A DNA stretch of 64,000 nt from an uncultured Acetatifactor sp. (GCA_947631615.1 CANRLX010000005.1:1-64000); one strand, 5' to 3'. Shown: positions 1-11,006, counted from the stretch's first letter. Notes: a model not told the origin generated them from the sequence alone. Translations and numbers: made by a program.

Positions 1-52
1 TGTTAGTGGACTTGGCGCAAGCCCCTGAAACCCTTGATTTTACTGGCTTTCT

Positions 53-1567
53 TTAATCGAGTTGACGCATTGTCGGAAAGAAAATCACGTCCCGAATCGC
101 CGGTGAGTTGGTCAGAAGCATCACCAAGCGGTCGATGCCGTAGCCGATGCCTCCCGTGGGGGGCATACCGACCTCCAGCGCGTTCAGAAAGTCCTCATCC
201 GTGTGGTTTGCCTCCTCGTTGCCCTGGGCAAACTGCTTCTCCTGCTCCTCGAAGCGCTGTCTCTGATCGATGGGATCGTTCAGCTCGGAGTAGGCGTTGC
301 ACATCTCCCGCCCGTAGATAAAGAGCTCGAAGCGCTCCACATAGTCGGGCTTGTCCGGCTTTCTCTTGGTCAGAGGCGACACCTCCACAGGATGATCCAT
401 CAGGAAGGTGGGCTGGATCAGATGCTCCTCCACAAACTCCTCAAAGAAGAGATTGAGGATATCCCCCTTCCGGTGGCGTGCCTCGTAATGTACACCCTTC
501 TCGTCAGCAAGCTTCTTAGCCGCCTCGGTGTCAGGAATTTGGTCGAAATCCACGCCCGTGTACTTTTTCACCGCGTCCACCATGGTCAGCCGCTCAAAGG
601 GCTTGCCCAGATCGATCATCTCCTCCGCGTAGGGGATCAGCGTGGTTCCACACACCTCATTCGCCACATAGCGAAACATATTCTCCGTCAGATCCATCAT
701 GCCGTGGTAGTCCGTGTACGCCTGATACAGCTCCATCAGCGTAAACTCCGGATTGTGCCTGGTGTCCAGTCCCTCGTTGCGGAATACGCGTCCGATCTCA
801 AACACCCTCTCCAGGCCGCCCACGATCAGCCTCTTCAGGTACAGCTCCAAGGAGATGCGAAGCTTCACGTCCTCGTCCAGGGAGTTGTAGTGCGTCTCAA
901 AGGGGCGTGCCGCGGCGCCTCCGGCATTGGATACCAGCATCGGCGTCTCCACCTCCAGAAAGCCCTGCTCCTCCAGATAACGGCGGATCGCGCTGATGAT
1001 CCTGGAACGCTTCACAAACGTGTCCTTCACCTCACGGTTCATGATCAGATCGGTGTAACGCTGACGGTAGCGCACATCCGTGTTGGTCAGACCGTGGAAT
1101 TTCTCCGGAAGGATCTGCAGGCTCTTGGACAGCAGAACGATCTTTGCCGCATGTACCGAGATCTCGCCGGTCTTGGTCTTGAAGACTTCTCCCTCCAGAC
1201 CCACGATATCGCCCACATCCATCTTCTTAAAATCCGCATAGGGCTCCTCCCCGACGCTGTCCCTGGCCACGTAAGCCTGAATATCGCCGGGCAGATCCTG
1301 AATGTTACAGAAGGACGCCTTTCCCATGACGCGCTTGGACATGATCCGTCCGGCAATGCGGACGCTCTTGCCCTCAAATTCCTCGAAATTTTCCTTGATA
1401 TCCGCACTGTGATGGGTCACGTCATATTTGGTGATCTGAAAGGGATCCTTTCCCGCCTCCTGCAGGGCGGCAAGCTTCTCCCGCCGCACCTTCAAAAGCT
1501 GGTTGAGATCCTGCTCCTGACCGTTTCCGTTCTGTGCCTTCCCACTCTGATTCTGTCCCTCTGCCAC
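53..1567 (-). CDS. lysS: Lysine--tRNA ligase (class II)
   Basis: 504 aa ORF; motifs [50 protein letters not shown] typical of LysRS. Confidence 0.97.
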   Translation of the reverse strand: MAEGQNQSGKAQNGNGQEQDLNQLLKVRREKLAALQEAGKDPFQITKYDVTHHSADIKENFEEFEGKSVRIAGRIMSKRVMGKASFCNIQDLPGDIQAYVARDSVGEEPYADFKKMDVGDIVGLEGEVFKTKTGEISVHAAKIVLLSKSLQILPEKFHGLTNTDVRYRQRYTDLIMNREVKDTFVKRSRIISAIRRYLEEQGFLEVETPMLVSNAGGAAARPFETHYNSLDEDVKLRISLELYLKRLIVGGLERVFEIGRVFRNEGLDTRHNPEFTLMELYQAYTDYHGMMDLTENMFRYVANEVCGTTLIPYAEEMIDLGKPFERLTMVDAVKKYTGVDFDQIPDTEAAKKLADEKGVHYEARHRKGDILNLFFEEFVEEHLIQPTFLMDHPVEVSPLTKRKPDKPDYVERFELFIYGREMCNAYSELNDPIDQRQRFEEQEKQFAQGNEEANHTDEDFLNALEVGMPPTGGIGYGIDRLVMLLTNSPAIRDVIFFPTMRQLD

Positions 1568-1588
1568 GACTCATTCTCCTTATCCTGA

Positions 1589-2071
1589 TTAGTTGCTTCT
1601 CTGAATTTCCAATATCTTGTAGGCAAATACCCCCGCCTGGGTCTCCACCTCGACGGTGTCTCCGATCTTGTGCCCGATCAGCGCTTTTCCCACAGGGCTT
1701 TCGTTGGAGATCTTGCCCTTCAAGCTGTTTGCCTCCGTGGAGCCCACGATCTTGTACTCCAGCTCCTCGCTGTACTCGATGTCAAGCAGCGTCACCTTAC
1801 AGCCGATATTGATCTTGTCCAGATCCACCTCGTCCTCCACGACGACTTCGGCGTTCTTCAGGATCTTCTCCAGCTCCTCGATCCTCGCCTCGATATCCCT
1901 CTGCTCGTCCTTGGCGGCATCGTACTCCGCGTTCTCGGACAGATCGCCCTGCTCTCTCGCCTCCTTGATCTTCTGAGCCACCTCCTGGCGCTTTACCACC
2001 TTCAGCTCATGCAGCTCATCCTCGTACTTGCGGAGACCTTCGTAAGTCAAAATATTTTTTTTCTCCTGCAT
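1589..2071 (-). CDS. greA: Transcription elongation factor GreA
   Basis: 160 aa; LTYEGLRKYEDELHELK..REQGDLSENAEYDAAKDEQ..ISNESPVGKALIGHKIGD. Confidence 0.97.
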   Translation of the reverse strand: MQEKKNILTYEGLRKYEDELHELKVVKRQEVAQKIKEAREQGDLSENAEYDAAKDEQRDIEARIEELEKILKNAEVVVEDEVDLDKINIGCKVTLLDIEYSEELEYKIVGSTEANSLKGKISNESPVGKALIGHKIGDTVEVETQAGVFAYKILEIQRSN

Positions 2072-2141
2072 CTCGACACACCTTCCTATCTTTTTTCCTC
2101 GTTCTCTTCTTTTATTCGTTTAAAATATTCTTCTTTTCTCT

Positions 2142-2951
2142 CTATGGTTTAACTTGTGTATTATAACCATTTTTGCCCTCAGTGTCAAGGTGGACAGCCA
2201 TTTTTTGTGGCTGTTTCCACTCTTTTTTCAGGGAGTGATAGGCGATCTCTCCCCTTCCCAGCTCCATGCGCCGGCGCTTCTCCTCGTCCGATCCAAAGTC
2301 CAGCCAGACACTTCCCGGGGGCACCGCCGTGGGAAACAGCCTCTCCTCTCCGGAGAAGTCCAAAACATTGCAGGGGTAGGCGCTCAACAGCCTCAGTTTC
2401 CGATAATCCGCCCGATCCGAAAGCGGGTGGATCACAGCGGCGATCCCATACTCCTGGAGCAATTCCTCCTGGAGCTCCAAAAGCCCTTCCGTGATTTCCT
2501 CTCGGCTCACCAGAAACCGCAGGCTCTTCATCCCAGCCGCGTATCTGGGCAGGACTCTCGTGAGGCAGTCTCCATTCCCCAGCACCACAAAATGCGGCAG
2601 ATCGGCATACCCCATCAGCCGTTCCACCCACCGATCCTCCTGATAATCGGTAAACTGCCAGCCGGACAATGCCGGAAGCGGATGCTCAAAGACACACCAG
2701 GTTCCGCAGGGCGTTCCCCACAGGCTCCGAATCTGCTCCAGGAGCCTTTTTCTGTCCCGCTCTGTCTCCCTCCTTTTTTGATAACGTCTCCAGGGCCACT
2801 CCCACCGCTTGGGCTCGGGCATATAGTTCTCCGAGAGAAGCCGCTCCTGACCCTGTGTCAGTCCCACCCGCACCAGCCGGTAATCCCGCATTTCATAGGC
2901 ATCCGCTTTTGCCGTTTCCTTGGTTTGATAAAAATAAAGTATTGTGTCCAT
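2142..2951 (-). CDS. Conserved hypothetical protein
   Basis: 269 aa ORF in operon orientation between dusB and greA; no recognised domain. Confidence 0.7.
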   Translation of the reverse strand: MDTILYFYQTKETAKADAYEMRDYRLVRVGLTQGQERLLSENYMPEPKRWEWPWRRYQKRRETERDRKRLLEQIRSLWGTPCGTWCVFEHPLPALSGWQFTDYQEDRWVERLMGYADLPHFVVLGNGDCLTRVLPRYAAGMKSLRFLVSREEITEGLLELQEELLQEYGIAAVIHPLSDRADYRKLRLLSAYPCNVLDFSGEERLFPTAVPPGSVWLDFGSDEEKRRRMELGRGEIAYHSLKKEWKQPQKMAVHLDTEGKNGYNTQVKP

Positions 2952-3004
2952 GCCCTAATATATGCGGGCCGTCCGGTCCCTAGACCGCACCGTCTCGGAA
3001 AATA

Positions 3005-3979
3005 TCACCTCTGGCCGCCGAAGATTTCCTCCACACCGGCAGTCAGCTCCTCCATGCGCTCCATGGAGTTGATGACCTGACGAAAGCGGGCGGAATGAGG
3101 CATCCCCACCGTGTACCAGGACAGATGCCTGCGCATCTCCCGCACGCCGGTGTACTCTCCCTTATATTGCAGCTGCAGCGACGCATGCCGCAGGATCAGT
3201 TCCCGCTTCTCCCGATCGTCCGGCGGCAGCGGGCACACCCCGTTTTCCAAAAATCCCGTCACCTCCCGAAAGATCCAGGGATTCCCCTGGGCGGCCCGCC
3301 CAATCATCACGCCGTCGCAGCCGGTATATTCCAAAAGTTCTCTGGCGCGCTCGGGACTGTCCACATCCCCGTTTCCGATCACCGGAATCTTCACCGCATC
3401 CTTCACCTGCGCGATAATGTCCCAGTCCGCTCTTCCGCTGTAGTACTGCTCCCTGGTACGCCCATGCACAGCAACCGCCGAAACGCCGCAGCTCTCTGCG
3501 ATTTTGGCGATCTCCACAGCGTTGACGTGGGCCTCGTCAAACCCCTTCCGGATCTTGACCGTGACCGGCTTTTTCGTCGCCCGCACCAGGCTGGTCAGAA
3601 TGGCCTTGACCAGCGCGGGATCCCTCATCAGCGCCGAACCCTCCCCGTTGTTCACCACCTTGGGCACAGGGCAGCCCATATTAAAGTCCAGGACCGCGAA
3701 GGGGCGCTCCTCGATGCGCTTCGCCATCTCACCCAGGATCTCAGGATCCGAGCCGAAGAGCTGAAGAGACACGGGGCCCTCCTCGGGATGGATCTCCATC
3801 AGGCGGTCCGTATTTTTATTGTGATAGTAGATCGCTTTGGCGCTCACCATCTCCGTACACACCATTCCCGCCCCCAGTTCTCTGCACAGCAAACGAAAAG
3901 GCAGGTCTGTCACACCTGCCATGGGAGCCAAGATCACATTGTTGTCCAGGGTCACGCTGCCGATCTGTAATTTGCTCAT
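3005..3979 (-). CDS. dusB: tRNA-dihydrouridine synthase (DusB-like)
   Basis: [68 protein letters not shown]. Confidence 0.95.
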   Translation of the reverse strand: MSKLQIGSVTLDNNVILAPMAGVTDLPFRLLCRELGAGMVCTEMVSAKAIYYHNKNTDRLMEIHPEEGPVSLQLFGSDPEILGEMAKRIEERPFAVLDFNMGCPVPKVVNNGEGSALMRDPALVKAILTSLVRATKKPVTVKIRKGFDEAHVNAVEIAKIAESCGVSAVAVHGRTREQYYSGRADWDIIAQVKDAVKIPVIGNGDVDSPERARELLEYTGCDGVMIGRAAQGNPWIFREVTGFLENGVCPLPPDDREKRELILRHASLQLQYKGEYTGVREMRRHLSWYTVGMPHSARFRQVINSMERMEELTAGVEEIFGGQR

Positions 3980-4800
3980 GTTTCCTCTCCCGCTCTGTCG
4001 TCCTTCCGGTCCTCCCTCCGGCTGCCCTTGTGGGTCCGGTTCCTGTCATAGATCATGCGGAGCCCTTCCAGAGTGAGCGCGCTGTCATAGACGTCTATCG
4101 CCTCCGTCTCCTCCGCGATCAGGCGTCCCAGCCCGCCGGTAGCCACCACTTTTAGGTTCCGAAGACCGCTCTCCTCCTTCACTTTTTTGACAATATACTC
4201 CGTCTGTCCGATCTGTCCGTAAACCAGTCCCGCCTGCATACTGGAGATCGTCTCCTGCGCCAGGATCGACTTGGGCTTTCGGATCTCAATATTGGGCAGC
4301 TTTGCCGTCTGTCTCCAAAGCGCCTCCGAGCTGATGCGGATGCCCGGAGCCGTGATGCCCGCCGTAAACTCGCCCTTTTCCGTGATCAGATCGTAGGTGG
4401 TGGCGGTGCCAAAGTCCAGCACCAGTACCGGCCCCCCGTATTTCTCATAAGCCGCCACCGCGTCCACGATGCGGTCCGCTCCTATGGCTCTGGGATCCTC
4501 CGTGACGATCCGAAGCCCCGTCCTGACGCCGGGCCCGACGATCAGGGGCTGCGTACCCAGATAGCGCACAAGCCCTCCCACCAGGGCGTGCATCACATCC
4601 GGCACCACGCTGGCAATGACGGCTCCCTCCAGCGCGCCCTTGGCAATGTCCCGATCGCGCAAAAGCTGGGTGATGGTCACCCCAAATTCATCTGAGGTGC
4701 GCGGCGTCTTGGTCGTCAGGCGGAAGGTGGCCGCCAGCGTCTCCCCGTCATAGACTCCCAGCGTCAGATTCGTATTTCCCACATCAATCACTAAGATCAT
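3976..4800 (-). CDS. coaX: Type III pantothenate kinase
   Basis: [50 protein letters not shown]; overlaps the dusB start by 4 nt. Confidence 0.95.
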   Translation of the reverse strand: MILVIDVGNTNLTLGVYDGETLAATFRLTTKTPRTSDEFGVTITQLLRDRDIAKGALEGAVIASVVPDVMHALVGGLVRYLGTQPLIVGPGVRTGLRIVTEDPRAIGADRIVDAVAAYEKYGGPVLVLDFGTATTYDLITEKGEFTAGITAPGIRISSEALWRQTAKLPNIEIRKPKSILAQETISSMQAGLVYGQIGQTEYIVKKVKEESGLRNLKVVATGGLGRLIAEETEAIDVYDSALTLEGLRMIYDRNRTHKGSRREDRKDDRAGEET

Positions 4801-4817
4801 CCGTTTCCTCCGCTCCT

Positions 4818-5168
4818 CTACTCCTCTTTTAACAGCTCCTCTATATTCTCGTGAAGGATCACCACGCGGTAATACAGACTCAGGGACTCAAACATCTCCT
4901 GCCTCTGACGGCGGATCTCCGCCACCAAAAGGCCGCTGGAGACTTCGTCGTAATAAATGTCATCCTCCTCCGCGTTGGTCTCCATGACGACCGTCCCGTC
5001 CTCCTCAAAGGCGATGGTAAAGATCCCGCCGACCTCCTCCGTAAACAACACGCAGATAATGTGCAGTTCCTCCTGGACAGAGCGCGGGATCGCCTGAAAC
5101 GCCTCGTTAAAATAATATTTCTTTTCGTACGCGTTGGCGCCGCAAAGCACCACCTTTTCGTTTTTCAT
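4818..5168 (-). CDS. Conserved hypothetical protein (116 aa, acidic)
   Basis: ORF in operon with birA/coaX. Confidence 0.7.
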   Translation of the reverse strand: MKNEKVVLCGANAYEKKYYFNEAFQAIPRSVQEELHIICVLFTEEVGGIFTIAFEEDGTVVMETNAEEDDIYYDEVSSGLLVAEIRRQRQEMFESLSLYYRVVILHENIEELLKEE

Positions 5169-5185
5169 AAGACCTCGCCTTTCAC

Positions 5186-6187
5186 CTACGCATATCCGTA
5201 AATCCCCCGCACGGACACCTCTCCCGCATAGATCTCCCTGATCTCGCCGTCTGCGGTCTCCACCAAAAGCTCCCCTGCGTTATTGATGCCCCTGGCTGTC
5301 CCGCGATATTCGCCGGCGGCGTCCAGGACGCATACCTCCCTGTCCCGATTGACCAGAAGGGCGTCGTAACGCTCCCGCAGGGTGGAGAGATCCCCCTGTC
5401 TGCAAAATTCCTCATAATCCCTCTCAAAGCTCTCCAGAATATCCGCTATCAAAGTACATCGGGAGAGCCTTACGCCGCACGCCTCCTCCAGGCAGGTCGC
5501 CGTAGACGCGATCTCCGGAGGAAACTCCTGTCTCTTTACGTTGATCCCTACACCGATGACCACGTGCTGGATATAGTCCCTCTCCACGCTCATCTCCGTC
5601 AGGATCCCGCAGATCTTCTTCCCGTTCACCACAATATCGTTGGGCCACTTGATCTTGACCGGCTCGCCCTCCCTTTCGTCCGCCGCCAGCGTCTTTTCGA
5701 TCCCGTCCGCCACGGCAAGCGCCATGAGAAGCGTCAGCATGGACGCCCTGTCCGGCCCAAACTCCGGTCTCAGGATAAGCGTAAAATAAATGTTGGCCCC
5801 CGCAGGGCTACTCCAGGACCTCCCTCTTCTTCCGCGTCCGGCGGTCTGATGATCCGTCACGATCAAAGTGCCCGATGCGGCGCCGTTTTCCGCCTCCGCC
5901 TTCGCCTGGATGTTGGTGGAGCCCAGTTCCTCATAAAATCGAACGGGCCTGCCCACCCACTCGGTCTGCAGACGGCTGGCCAGCCCGCTCAAACTATAGA
6001 CCTCCTCCGTCTCCTCGCACAGCCGGTATCCCCTATTCTGAACCGCCTCGATCGGATAGCCTTCCTTTTTTAGCTGATTGATTGCCTTCCAGACCGCGGT
6101 GCGGGACACGCCGAAGCGCCCGCACAGCTCCTGGCCGGACACATAGTCGGAACGCTCCCGCAAAAGTGTCAATATCTCTGCTTTCAT
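5186..6187 (-). CDS. birA: Biotin--[acetyl-CoA-carboxylase] ligase / biotin operon repressor
   Basis: N-terminal HTH plus LGSTNIQAKAEAENGAASGTLIVTDHQTAGRGRRGRSWSSP and KWPNDIVVNGKKICGILTE. Confidence 0.95.
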   Translation of the reverse strand: MKAEILTLLRERSDYVSGQELCGRFGVSRTAVWKAINQLKKEGYPIEAVQNRGYRLCEETEEVYSLSGLASRLQTEWVGRPVRFYEELGSTNIQAKAEAENGAASGTLIVTDHQTAGRGRRGRSWSSPAGANIYFTLILRPEFGPDRASMLTLLMALAVADGIEKTLAADEREGEPVKIKWPNDIVVNGKKICGILTEMSVERDYIQHVVIGVGINVKRQEFPPEIASTATCLEEACGVRLSRCTLIADILESFERDYEEFCRQGDLSTLRERYDALLVNRDREVCVLDAAGEYRGTARGINNAGELLVETADGEIREIYAGEVSVRGIYGYA

Positions 6188-6205
6188 CGCTCTCTCAACC
6201 TGTCT

Positions 6206-7195
6206 CTACTTTGCCAGCGTAGCCGCCATAACCGCCTTGATGGTGTGCATACGGTTCTCCGCCTCCTCAAACACCCTGGACTGTGCGGACTCAAACACCT
6301 CGTCCGTCACCTCCATCTCCGTGATGCCAAAGCGCTCCCCCACTTCCGCGCCGATTTTGGTCTTTAAGTCGTGGAAGGCGGGGAGGCAGTGCAGGAAGAT
6401 CGCCTGTTCCCTGGCGTTCTCCATCACGCTGCGGTTGACCTGGTAAGGGTGCAGGTCGCGGATGCGCTCCGCCCACACCTCGTCGGGCTCTCCCATGGAG
6501 ACCCACACGTCCGTGTAGATCACGTCCGCTCCCCGGGTGCCGGCCTGTACATCCTCCGTCAGCGTGATGCTGCCGCCGGTCTGCTCCGCGATGGCTCTGC
6601 ACTGGGCTGTCAGCTCCGGCGCCGGAAAATATTTCGCCGTGGTGCAGGCGGTAAAGTGCATTCCCATCTTGGCACACGCCACCATCCAGGAGTTTCCCAT
6701 GTTGTAACGGGCGTCCCCCATGTAGGTCAGCGCGATCCCCTGAAGGCGGCCGAACTGCTCCCTTATTGTGAGGAGATCCGCCAGCATCTGCGTGGGATGA
6801 AACTCGTTGGTCAGTCCGTTCCACACAGGCACCGTCGCATACTTTGCAAGCTCCTCCACAATATCCTGCCCAAAACCGCGGTACTCGATCCCCTCAAACA
6901 TGCCGGACAGCACCCGCGCCGTGTCAGCGATGCTCTCCTTTTTGCCGATCTGGGACCCCGCAGGATCCAGGTAGGTGGTCCCCATCCCCAGATCGTGAGC
7001 GGCCACCTCAAAGGCACAGCGGGTGCGGGTGCTGGTCTTTTCAAAAATCAGCGCCACGTTTTTGCCGCGGAAGGTGTCCACGGGAATCCCCTTCTTTTTC
7101 TTCTCCTTGAGCTCCGCCGCCAGATCGATCAAATACAAGATCTCCTCCTGTGTAAAATCCAGTAATTTTAAAAAATCCCGTCCTCTTAAATCCAT
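6206..7195 (-). CDS. argF: Ornithine carbamoyltransferase
   Basis: [48 protein letters not shown]. Confidence 0.95.
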   Translation of the reverse strand: MDLRGRDFLKLLDFTQEEILYLIDLAAELKEKKKKGIPVDTFRGKNVALIFEKTSTRTRCAFEVAAHDLGMGTTYLDPAGSQIGKKESIADTARVLSGMFEGIEYRGFGQDIVEELAKYATVPVWNGLTNEFHPTQMLADLLTIREQFGRLQGIALTYMGDARYNMGNSWMVACAKMGMHFTACTTAKYFPAPELTAQCRAIAEQTGGSITLTEDVQAGTRGADVIYTDVWVSMGEPDEVWAERIRDLHPYQVNRSVMENAREQAIFLHCLPAFHDLKTKIGAEVGERFGITEMEVTDEVFESAQSRVFEEAENRMHTIKAVMAATLAK

Positions 7196-7204
7196 TTTCT
7201 GTGT

Positions 7205-7347
7205 CTCCTTATCCTAGTCCTTATCCTAATTTTTATCCTGATCTTTACCCAATCTCTATCTAATCTTTATCCAATCTTTATCCCAATTTAAAATTAAATT
7301 TTAATTTTCTTCCACTCAAACCGTAATTCAAACCATAATTCAAACTT
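7205..7347. repeat. Two adjacent degenerate tandem arrays (about 7 x 11-12 bp, 3 x 12 bp) in the spacer upstream of argF
   Basis: - strand units: GGATAAAGATT GGATAAAGATT AGATAGAGATT GGGTAAAGATC AGGATAAAAATT AGGATAAGGACT AGGATAAGGAG; and AGTTTGAATTAT GGTTTGAATTAC GGTTTGAGTGGA. Confidence 0.8.
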
Positions 7348-7353
7348 TTATTT

Positions 7354-9240
7354 TCATCCTGAAATTCCTTCTGCGCCGTCCTTTTCCTCCGTGCCCCTGC
7401 AGCAGAGCAGGCCCAGCAGAAGGGGCAGCATCACCATCGCGGGAAAGGCGTACCGGATCTGTACGATCGGCCCCAGCGCCACCGTGCACATATAGATCAG
7501 AGGGGACGCCGCATAGAGCGCCTGTCTCTTCTGCCCCCGATAGAAATACGCCACAAAAACAAGAATCATTCCCCAGACGTAGAAGGAGCTCTTAAACAAG
7601 GTGGACACCACCGGCCAGCGGTAAAAGGCGTTGCCGCTGACGATCTTCTCCAGCTGCTCCTCCAGCCAGGGAAATTGGGACACGTGCACAATGTCCGTCC
7701 CCTCCTCCAAAAGCGCGCTGTTGTAAGTGTAGAGGACGCCCATGCGCCCCTCCACGCCCCATCCGAGACATTCCGCATAGGAGCGGTCATCCAAAAACCA
7801 ATACCCTCGGGTCAGCTCCAAAAAGGCGTCGATAAACTCGTTGGGATAATGGATCCCCACGTAAAACCAATCCTGAAGAAACTGCGCAAAATCAAGCTCC
7901 TGAAAATTCCCTCCGGCCTGCGCTTTTGCCGGATCGGAGAGCCCCGGCATATAATAATCCCAGCCGCCGTCCACAGACGACACATAGGAATCGATCATCC
8001 GCCACATCTCGGGAGAAAGCTCCTGATTGTGAGCATATCCCACGCGCGCAAGCTGCTGTACGGGGACGCTGTACATCTCCACCTTGGGGGCCACGATCTC
8101 CGTCCCCAGCGCTTCCTTGATCCCCATGGCCGCCCCCCTGCCTCCTGCCAAAAGCAGCACACACACGAGCAGCACCCGAAGCTTTTCTTTTCTGGCGGCA
8201 AGGATCAGCCAGATCACCGCGTATATCGCCACCGCATACAGCGCGTTGTTGCGAAACTGCACCATGACAACGCCGACCAAGACGAGCAGCGCATCCATGA
8301 GAAGCTTCTTTCTGCCGCTGCTGTAGAAAAAGCGCTCCGCCAGAAGCAGGTGAAAGAGCAGAAACAAAATGGTAAACAACACATCCTTGGTGGTACATAC
8401 CACGAGAACCGTATTCAAGGGAAGCAGCGCGAAAAACAGCGTTGCCGCAATCACCGTCCACCTCCTGCGGGTCACCCGATAGAGGAACACACAGCAGTAG
8501 GCTGTCACCAGGGAATATAAGAGCATCTGAAACAGCGCCATCGCGCCAAAACCCGCCTCCAGATTCCCCAGGCGGCGTCCCAGCTGCAAAAATACCCAGA
8601 TCACCCAGGTGTGGGCCAGCGGCTGATAGGGATAAAACCAGATAAATCCCTTGGCCGCCTCATTGACCTGCCTGTGAAAATCGTAAGACATCACAATGGG
8701 ATAGTAGGCCAGCCAGACGGGGATCAGGCAGAGAAAGATCACCAAGGCGCATACGCCAAACACCCGCCCGCTCCTCCAAAAGCCGGACGCCTTCGCGGGA
8801 TCCGCCGGCGCGCCGATCCTCTCAAGAGCGCCAAACAACAGCTGGAAAAAGGGAAAGAAGCAGATATTCAGGCAGGCTCCCCGAAAAAGGATCAGCCCCT
8901 TGCCCCGAAAACCGGCATCCGTCATTCCGTTCATCTGAAGCTGATACCCCAGAATCAGGGAGACGGCGAAAAAAAAGCCCACGACAGCGGCATATCGGAT
9001 CCTGCGTCTGCGCTGCCGCCTGTCCGAAATCTGTGCAAGCCTGTCCCGGGTTCGGGAGAGCATACCGTAGACTGCCGGCAAAAGGAAAAGACCGAAAACC
9101 GAGAAGGCCGCCACGGACTCCTTCACCAGTCCCACCGTGTAGAGGAGGCCATAGGTCCCCAAAAAGGCAAGGATCCATCGAAGGATCTCTTCCCTTTCGC
9201 GCAACGGCAAAAGAAATTTATCCGTTAAAATCTGTTTCAT
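7354..9240 (-). CDS. Multi-pass membrane protein, DUF6020/GT-C-like
   Basis: About 628 aa hydrophobic ORF (ORF call starts at 9282; MKQILTDKF start preferred); paralogous to 30830..32569, e.g. GPxVQxRYxxPxMVxLP. Confidence 0.75.
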   Translation of the reverse strand: MKQILTDKFLLPLREREEILRWILAFLGTYGLLYTVGLVKESVAAFSVFGLFLLPAVYGMLSRTRDRLAQISDRRQRRRRIRYAAVVGFFFAVSLILGYQLQMNGMTDAGFRGKGLILFRGACLNICFFPFFQLLFGALERIGAPADPAKASGFWRSGRVFGVCALVIFLCLIPVWLAYYPIVMSYDFHRQVNEAAKGFIWFYPYQPLAHTWVIWVFLQLGRRLGNLEAGFGAMALFQMLLYSLVTAYCCVFLYRVTRRRWTVIAATLFFALLPLNTVLVVCTTKDVLFTILFLLFHLLLAERFFYSSGRKKLLMDALLVLVGVVMVQFRNNALYAVAIYAVIWLILAARKEKLRVLLVCVLLLAGGRGAAMGIKEALGTEIVAPKVEMYSVPVQQLARVGYAHNQELSPEMWRMIDSYVSSVDGGWDYYMPGLSDPAKAQAGGNFQELDFAQFLQDWFYVGIHYPNEFIDAFLELTRGYWFLDDRSYAECLGWGVEGRMGVLYTYNSALLEEGTDIVHVSQFPWLEEQLEKIVSGNAFYRWPVVSTLFKSSFYVWGMILVFVAYFYRGQKRQALYAASPLIYMCTVALGPIVQIRYAFPAMVMLPLLLGLLCCRGTEEKDGAEGISG

Positions 9241-9273
9241 TTCACGTTCCTCTTCCCTTCTGGAATAAGGTCT

Positions 9274-9302
9274 ATTATACAATATTTGCCGTATTGTGAC
9301 AA
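9274..9302 (-). promoter_or_regulatory. Sigma-A type promoter for 7354..9240
   Basis: - strand TTGTCA-17 nt-TATAAT. Confidence 0.6.
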
Positions 9303-9305
9303 GTA

Positions 9306-9346
9306 AAAAGCGTGATGCACAACACGTTTCCGCATCGGCATCACGC
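9306..9346 (-). terminator. Rho-independent terminator after the SPFH gene
   Basis: 9 bp perfect stem GCGTGATGC/GCATCACGC followed by T-tract on the - strand. Confidence 0.65.
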
Positions 9347-9358
9347 CCGATATCTCTC

Positions 9359-10285
9359 TTATGATTCTGCCGTCTTGGCTCCCTGCTTCAAAGCGGCGGC
9401 CACACTGGCAATGCCCTCCAGCTCCGCGGGGAGCAGGATCGTGGTAGCCTTTCCGTCCGCCACCTTCTCGAAGGCCTCCAGGCTCTTGATCTTCAGGACG
9501 GCCGCGTCGGCGCCGGCTTCCTTCAGCGCTCGGATACCGTCGGCGTTTGCCTGCTGCACCTTCAGGATCGCTTCCGCTTCACCCTCGGCCTCACGGATCA
9601 TCTTCTCCTTCTGTGCCTCTGCGCGGAGGATCGCCGCCTGCTTGTCGGCCTCTGCACGAAGGATCGCGGACTCCTTCTCGCCCTCCGCCTCCAGGATCTT
9701 GGCCTTCTTCTCACCCTCTGCCCGGGTGACAGCCTCACGCCTCTCACGCTCCGCCTTCATCTGTCTCTCCATAGCGTTCTGGATCTCTGCGGGGGGAATG
9801 ATATTCTTCAGCTCCACCCGATTGACCTTGATCCCCCAGGGATCGGTGGCAATGTCGAGCGCAGCGCGCATCTTTGTGTTGATGATCTCACGGGAGGTCA
9901 GGGTCTGATCCAGCTCCAGATCGCCGATGATGTTTCGCAGCGTGGTGGCGGTCAGATTCTCAATGGCCATCATGGGGTTCTCCACGCCGTAGGTAAACAG
10001 CTTGGGATCCGTGATCTGATAGAACACCACCGTGTCGATCCGAACGGACGCGTTGTCCTTCGTGATCACCGGCTGGGGAGGGAAATCCGCCACCTGCTCC
10101 TTCAGGTTCACTCTCCGCGCCACCCTGTCCAGAAACGGCACCTTCAGGTGGAAGCCCACGGACCAGGTTCCCTGGTAGGCGCCCAGACGCTCAATCACAT
10201 ACGCCTGTGCCTGGGGTACGATCTTGATGCAGGACGTAAAAATCCACAGGATCAAAAGAATCAGAATAATCGGTAAAATCCACAT
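9359..10285 (-). CDS. SPFH/Band 7 (stomatin-like, QmcA-like) protein
   Basis: IKIVPQAQAYVIERLGAYQGTWSVGFHLKVPFLDRVARRVNLKEQVADFPPQPVITKDN; ORF call starts at 10324, MWILPIILILLI start preferred. Confidence 0.92.
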   Translation of the reverse strand: MWILPIILILLILWIFTSCIKIVPQAQAYVIERLGAYQGTWSVGFHLKVPFLDRVARRVNLKEQVADFPPQPVITKDNASVRIDTVVFYQITDPKLFTYGVENPMMAIENLTATTLRNIIGDLELDQTLTSREIINTKMRAALDIATDPWGIKVNRVELKNIIPPAEIQNAMERQMKAERERREAVTRAEGEKKAKILEAEGEKESAILRAEADKQAAILRAEAQKEKMIREAEGEAEAILKVQQANADGIRALKEAGADAAVLKIKSLEAFEKVADGKATTILLPAELEGIASVAAALKQGAKTAES

Positions 10286-10321
10286 TTTCAACCTCTTTCT
10301 GCGCCATATTCCCACGGCGCG

Positions 10322-10390
10322 CATTTTTTTGTTTGCATTTTATTGTTTGTTTTTATTGCTTATATTTTATTGCTTGTATTTTATGGTTTG
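10322..10390. repeat. Degenerate tandem array, 5 units of 14/14/13/14/14 bp
   Basis: - strand CAAACCATAAAATA CAAGCAATAAAATA TAAGCAATAAAAA CAAACAATAAAATG CAAACAAAAAAATG. Confidence 0.8.
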
Positions 10391-10418
10391 CAGCTTATAG
10401 GAGGGTGCCGAGCGCACG

Positions 10419-10925
10419 CTAGGACTCCTTCCCGGGAGCTTCCTCCTTTACGGAAGCTTCCTCCTTCACGATGAGCTTGACGCCGCTCACAGCGGTCACC
10501 ACCACCACGGTGCCCACGGGGATCTTTCCGTCCTCCGCATAGCTTCGGGCGCTCCACTCCTGTCCTCCCACCGTCACCTGTCCGATGCCCTGGAGATTGT
10601 CGATCTCGCTGATGACGATCGCCTGACGTCCCACCAGGCTTTCCACGTTCGTCTTCACGCGCTCTCGGTTAAAGTAGCGCACCGCCACCGGTCGGGTAAA
10701 TGCCAGAAGCAGCAGGGAGACTGCCAGGAACAAAATGATCTGCACATACAGAGGCGCTCCCAGCGCAGCCGCCAGAACAGCCACCACCGCGCCGCCCGCA
10801 AACCAGATGGAGGTCAGTCCCAGACTGACCAGTTCCACCAGGATGGAACCGATCAAAACCACCAGCCAAAAAATAATAAATTCGTTCATACATCCTCTCA
10901 TTCTGCCGCCGAAGCGGCATCCCAT
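10419..10925 (-). CDS. NfeD family membrane protein
   Basis: FIIFWLVVLIGSILVELVSLGLTSIWFAGGAVVA plus C-terminal OB-fold region GRQAIVISEIDNLQGIGQVTVGGQEWSARS; paired with SPFH gene. Confidence 0.9.
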   Translation of the reverse strand: MGCRFGGRMRGCMNEFIIFWLVVLIGSILVELVSLGLTSIWFAGGAVVAVLAAALGAPLYVQIILFLAVSLLLLAFTRPVAVRYFNRERVKTNVESLVGRQAIVISEIDNLQGIGQVTVGGQEWSARSYAEDGKIPVGTVVVVTAVSGVKLIVKEEASVKEEAPGKES

Positions 10926-10950
10926 CCCTCGGCATTATTGCCGCCTATAT

Positions 10951-10979
10951 ACAATATATTACAAAATATCAGACAGGTC
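10951..10979 (-). promoter_or_regulatory. Sigma-A type promoter for nfeD-SPFH
   Basis: - strand TTGACC-17 nt-TATATT. Confidence 0.55.
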
Positions 10980-11006
10980 AATGTTTTTTCTGCCATATCA
11001 GACAGG

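Noticed and set aside
1-52. Possible integration site or tRNA-like sequence after lysS
   Set aside because: No tRNA fold, direct repeat or integrase visible; too close to the window edge to judge.
203-1588. 461 aa + strand ORF antisense to lysS
   Set aside because: Shadow ORF of a GC-rich conserved - strand gene; translation is low-complexity His/Leu/Arg with no domain.
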